The position numbers and the translations under genes are program-made. From the NCBI GenBank assembly GCA_029059965.1, contig JAIDUY010000471.1:1-8180 (forward strand): DNA of 8,180 nucleotides, in the 5' to 3' direction. Of this stretch, positions 6,688 through 8,180 are shown in pieces (position 1 is the stretch's first letter; every line of letters starts with the position of its first letter). Below the pieces are notes generated by a model that made no database searches, was not told the origin of the DNA, and saw nothing but the letters and a program-made list of their open reading frames with translations. Source of the DNA: Muribaculaceae bacterium (GTDB lineage Bacteria > Bacteroidota > Bacteroidia > Bacteroidales > Muribaculaceae).

Positions 6688-7020
6688 ATGGATTTCAAGA
6701 AAAGCAACACCCCGCTGACCACTGTCACCCGCGACATGATCGAACTCTCCTCGGACACCGGCAATGTCTATGAAACCGTGTGCATAATCTCCAAGCGAGC
6801 CAATCAGATTGCCGCTCAGATGAAGAGCGACCTCGAGAAGAAACTCGCCGAATTCGCACCATACAACGATAACCTCGAGGAAGTGAGCGAGAACCGCGAG
6901 CAGATTGAAATCTCGCGTTACTACGAACGCCTTCCCAAGCCCACCCTGATCGCCACTCAGGAGTACATCGACCACAAACTCTTCTTCCGCAAGTCCAACA
7001 AGTCGCGCGAGAACATCTGA
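6688..7020 (+). CDS. rpoZ: DNA-directed RNA polymerase omega subunit (Bacteroidetes Rpb6-like type)
   Basis: Omega is the small RNA polymerase subunit that clamps the beta-prime C-terminus and aids assembly. The 110-residue protein is the Bacteroidetes form: VTRDMIEL (13-20) leads into TGNVYETVCIISKRANQIA, holding the conserved omega helix RANQI (37-41). Then come YNDNLEEV (59-66) and YYERLPKPTLIATQEY (78-93). The chosen ATG at 6688 gives MDFKKSN, the usual start in this group, after an A-rich leader. The same frame stays open back to an ATG at 6616 that overlaps the bamD stop; this would add 24 basic residues with no family resemblance. Transcription ends at the intrinsic terminator at 7075-7112. 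From memory, coaBC usually follows rpoZ in Bacteroidetes, but not here. Confidence 0.92.
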   Translation: MDFKKSNTPLTTVTRDMIELSSDTGNVYETVCIISKRANQIAAQMKSDLEKKLAEFAPYNDNLEEVSENREQIEISRYYERLPKPTLIATQEYIDHKLFFRKSNKSRENI

Positions 7021-7074
7021 TTGGTCAGATTGTGAGTCCGCATACACCGCAGACGGCGTAAACCTATAAAAAGC

Positions 7075-7112
7075 AAATCCCTCCGACAAAGCCATCGGCG
7101 GGATTTCTTTTT
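7075..7112 (+). terminator. Intrinsic terminator after rpoZ
   Basis: A 12-position stem pairs 7075-7086 (AAATCCCTCCGA) with 7095-7106 (TCGGCGGGATTT). One T/C mismatch interrupts it, the loop is 8 nt (7087-7094), and a five-T run follows at 7108-7112. An A-run upstream (7066-7072, interrupted by one T) could extend the stem against the T-run and may also let it work on the opposite strand. This separates the bamD-rpoZ unit from the CotH-like gene. Confidence 0.88.
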
Positions 7113-7157
7113 GTCATCCTAATCTAATATCATACTTAATAATACCATATCTTATCA

Positions 7158-8180
7158 ATGATCAAGTTTAAATCCATTCTGGCTGCGATGTTGCTTGCCG
7201 TGACGGCAACCCCGGCCTCAGCCGACCTTCTCGACAGTGAAGGCTACCCCGAGATGTATGTGCGCGGCACCTTCAGCGGCTGGGCCTGCGACGAGGGCTA
7301 CCGTTTCAGCCGTCAGGGCGACCGCTACACAATCACAGTTCCGAGCCTCGACGGCGAGTTCAAGATTGCCGGAACCGACTGGAACTGCAACTACGGCGCC
7401 TCCGAAAGCCACGTCACCGTAAGCGGTTCCGCCATCCTTCCCGGCATCCCCAACGGTCCCAACTACCATGCCGCCAATCTCACGAATCTTCAGATTTCAT
7501 TCACCCTGAAACGCAACGGCGAGCAGGCCGCCGAGACCGACATCGAGTTCATTGTCGACGGAACCACACCATCGGTCCCCGGCCTGTCGGGCACCCTTCC
7601 CGTGCTCTATATCAACGTCTACACCGACGAGACCCACAGCTCATTGGAAAACGAAATCATAAGCAAGGACCTCGACCACAAGAACTACTTCAGCAACGCC
7701 GAGTACTGGCTTGACCTCAACGGCTGCACATGGCTCGAAGAAGAAGGCGGCAAGTCTATCGGCAGCAGGGAGGAACCCCTGCCCCTCGAAATCAAGGCCC
7801 GCGGAAACTGGACCCGACGTGGCTTCTCCAAAAAGCCGTTCAAGCTCAAGCTCGGCAGCAAGCAGAAGCTTCTCGGAATGACCAAGAGCAAGCACTACGC
7901 CATCCTTGCCCACGCCGACGACAGCTGGGGCTATCTGCGCAACTTCACCGGATTCAACATCGGCAAACGCATCGGCCTGCCCTGGACTCCCTCGCAGCAG
8001 CCCGTCGAAGTCGTAATCAACGGAGACTACCGCGGCCTCTACTTCCTGACCGAATCCATACGTATCGATTCCGACCGCATCAATATCGAGGAACTCGACG
8101 ACAATGTCTCCGACCCCGCGCTCGCATCCGGCGGCTATCTGGTCGAACTCGACAACTATGACGAGGAGAACCAGATTCGC
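7158..8180 (+). CDS. Secreted CotH-like (CotH kinase family) protein with N-terminal beta-sandwich domain, 3' partial
   Basis: The frame is open from the ATG at 7158 to the window edge: 341 codons with no stop. The first 22 residues form a type I signal peptide (MIKFKSILAAMLLAVTATPASA, split as basic start, hydrophobic core and ASA before Asp23). Residues about 31-105 (YVRGTFSGW, then GEFKIAGTDWNCNYG) resemble the small beta-sandwich domains of SusE/SusF or CBM48-like glycan-binding proteins. From about 147 (LPVLYINVY) the CotH family region begins, with RGNW at 215-218, SKKPFKLKL, a HADDSWGYLRN block (252-262) and NGDYRGLYFLTES (288-300). CotH of Bacillus is a secreted atypical kinase that phosphorylates coat proteins, and family members are common in gut bacteria with mostly unknown substrates. 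The rest of the fold and the C-terminus lie outside the window, so kinase activity cannot be judged. No strong promoter is visible: TTTG at 7110-7113 and TACTTAAT at 7133-7140 are only a weak match. Confidence 0.87.
   Translation, partial: MIKFKSILAAMLLAVTATPASADLLDSEGYPEMYVRGTFSGWACDEGYRFSRQGDRYTITVPSLDGEFKIAGTDWNCNYGASESHVTVSGSAILPGIPNGPNYHAANLTNLQISFTLKRNGEQAAETDIEFIVDGTTPSVPGLSGTLPVLYINVYTDETHSSLENEIISKDLDHKNYFSNAEYWLDLNGCTWLEEEGGKSIGSREEPLPLEIKARGNWTRRGFSKKPFKLKLGSKQKLLGMTKSKHYAILAHADDSWGYLRNFTGFNIGKRIGLPWTPSQQPVEVVINGDYRGLYFLTESIRIDSDRINIEELDDNVSDPALASGGYLVELDNYDEENQIR

Noticed and set aside
7043..7060. Imperfect hairpin between rpoZ and its terminator
   Set aside because: It has only two 3-bp arms with a mismatch. 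This is within chance expectation, and the strong terminator follows at 7075.

Overview
The window looks like a chromosomal housekeeping segment from a GC-rich member of the Bacteroidales. Three things support this. The promoters carry the Bacteroidetes -7 element TAnnTTTG instead of a -10 TATAAT box. The BamD and RNA polymerase omega proteins are of the Bacteroidetes type. The start codons lack strong Shine-Dalgarno sequences and sit in A-rich contexts. A Muribaculaceae-like gut bacterium is my best guess from the high GC content and gene content, but that is inference. No mobile element, CRISPR array, tRNA or rRNA gene was seen.

Left arm (1-4611, minus strand). This is a compact, apparently co-transcribed run read leftward: tsaB, tsaC/sua5, a polyprenyl-phosphate sugar-1-phosphate transferase, and a ClC-family chloride channel or transporter with tandem CBS domains. 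A further gene may start at the extreme left edge. tsaB and tsaC overlap by 4 nt (ATGA). The transferase most plausibly starts at a TTG that overlaps the tsaC stop by 4 nt (TTGA). The ClC gene follows after 18 nt. TsaB and TsaC both act in making the tRNA modification t6A, the transferase starts surface-glycan assembly on undecaprenyl phosphate, and ClC moves anions across the inner membrane.

Divergent control region (4612-4792). This 181-bp region holds two back-to-back Bacteroidetes -7 elements, one for tsaB (minus) and one for yicC (plus), plus a small perfect dyad just downstream of the yicC promoter.

Right arm (4793-8180, plus strand). yicC encodes a YicC/YloC-family endoribonuclease. 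bamD, an outer-membrane beta-barrel assembly lipoprotein, has its own promoter with both -33 and -7 elements and a short leader hairpin. rpoZ, the RNA polymerase omega subunit, follows and ends at a strong intrinsic terminator. The last gene begins at 7158 and runs off the right edge. It is a secreted CotH-like protein with a signal peptide and an N-terminal beta-sandwich domain that resembles carbohydrate-binding modules.

I see no wholly new system here. The most interesting points are a channel-like Val in place of the inner proton glutamate of the ClC protein, the TTGA stop/start junction, the layered architecture of the CotH-like protein, and gene-order breaks relative to better-known Bacteroidales.
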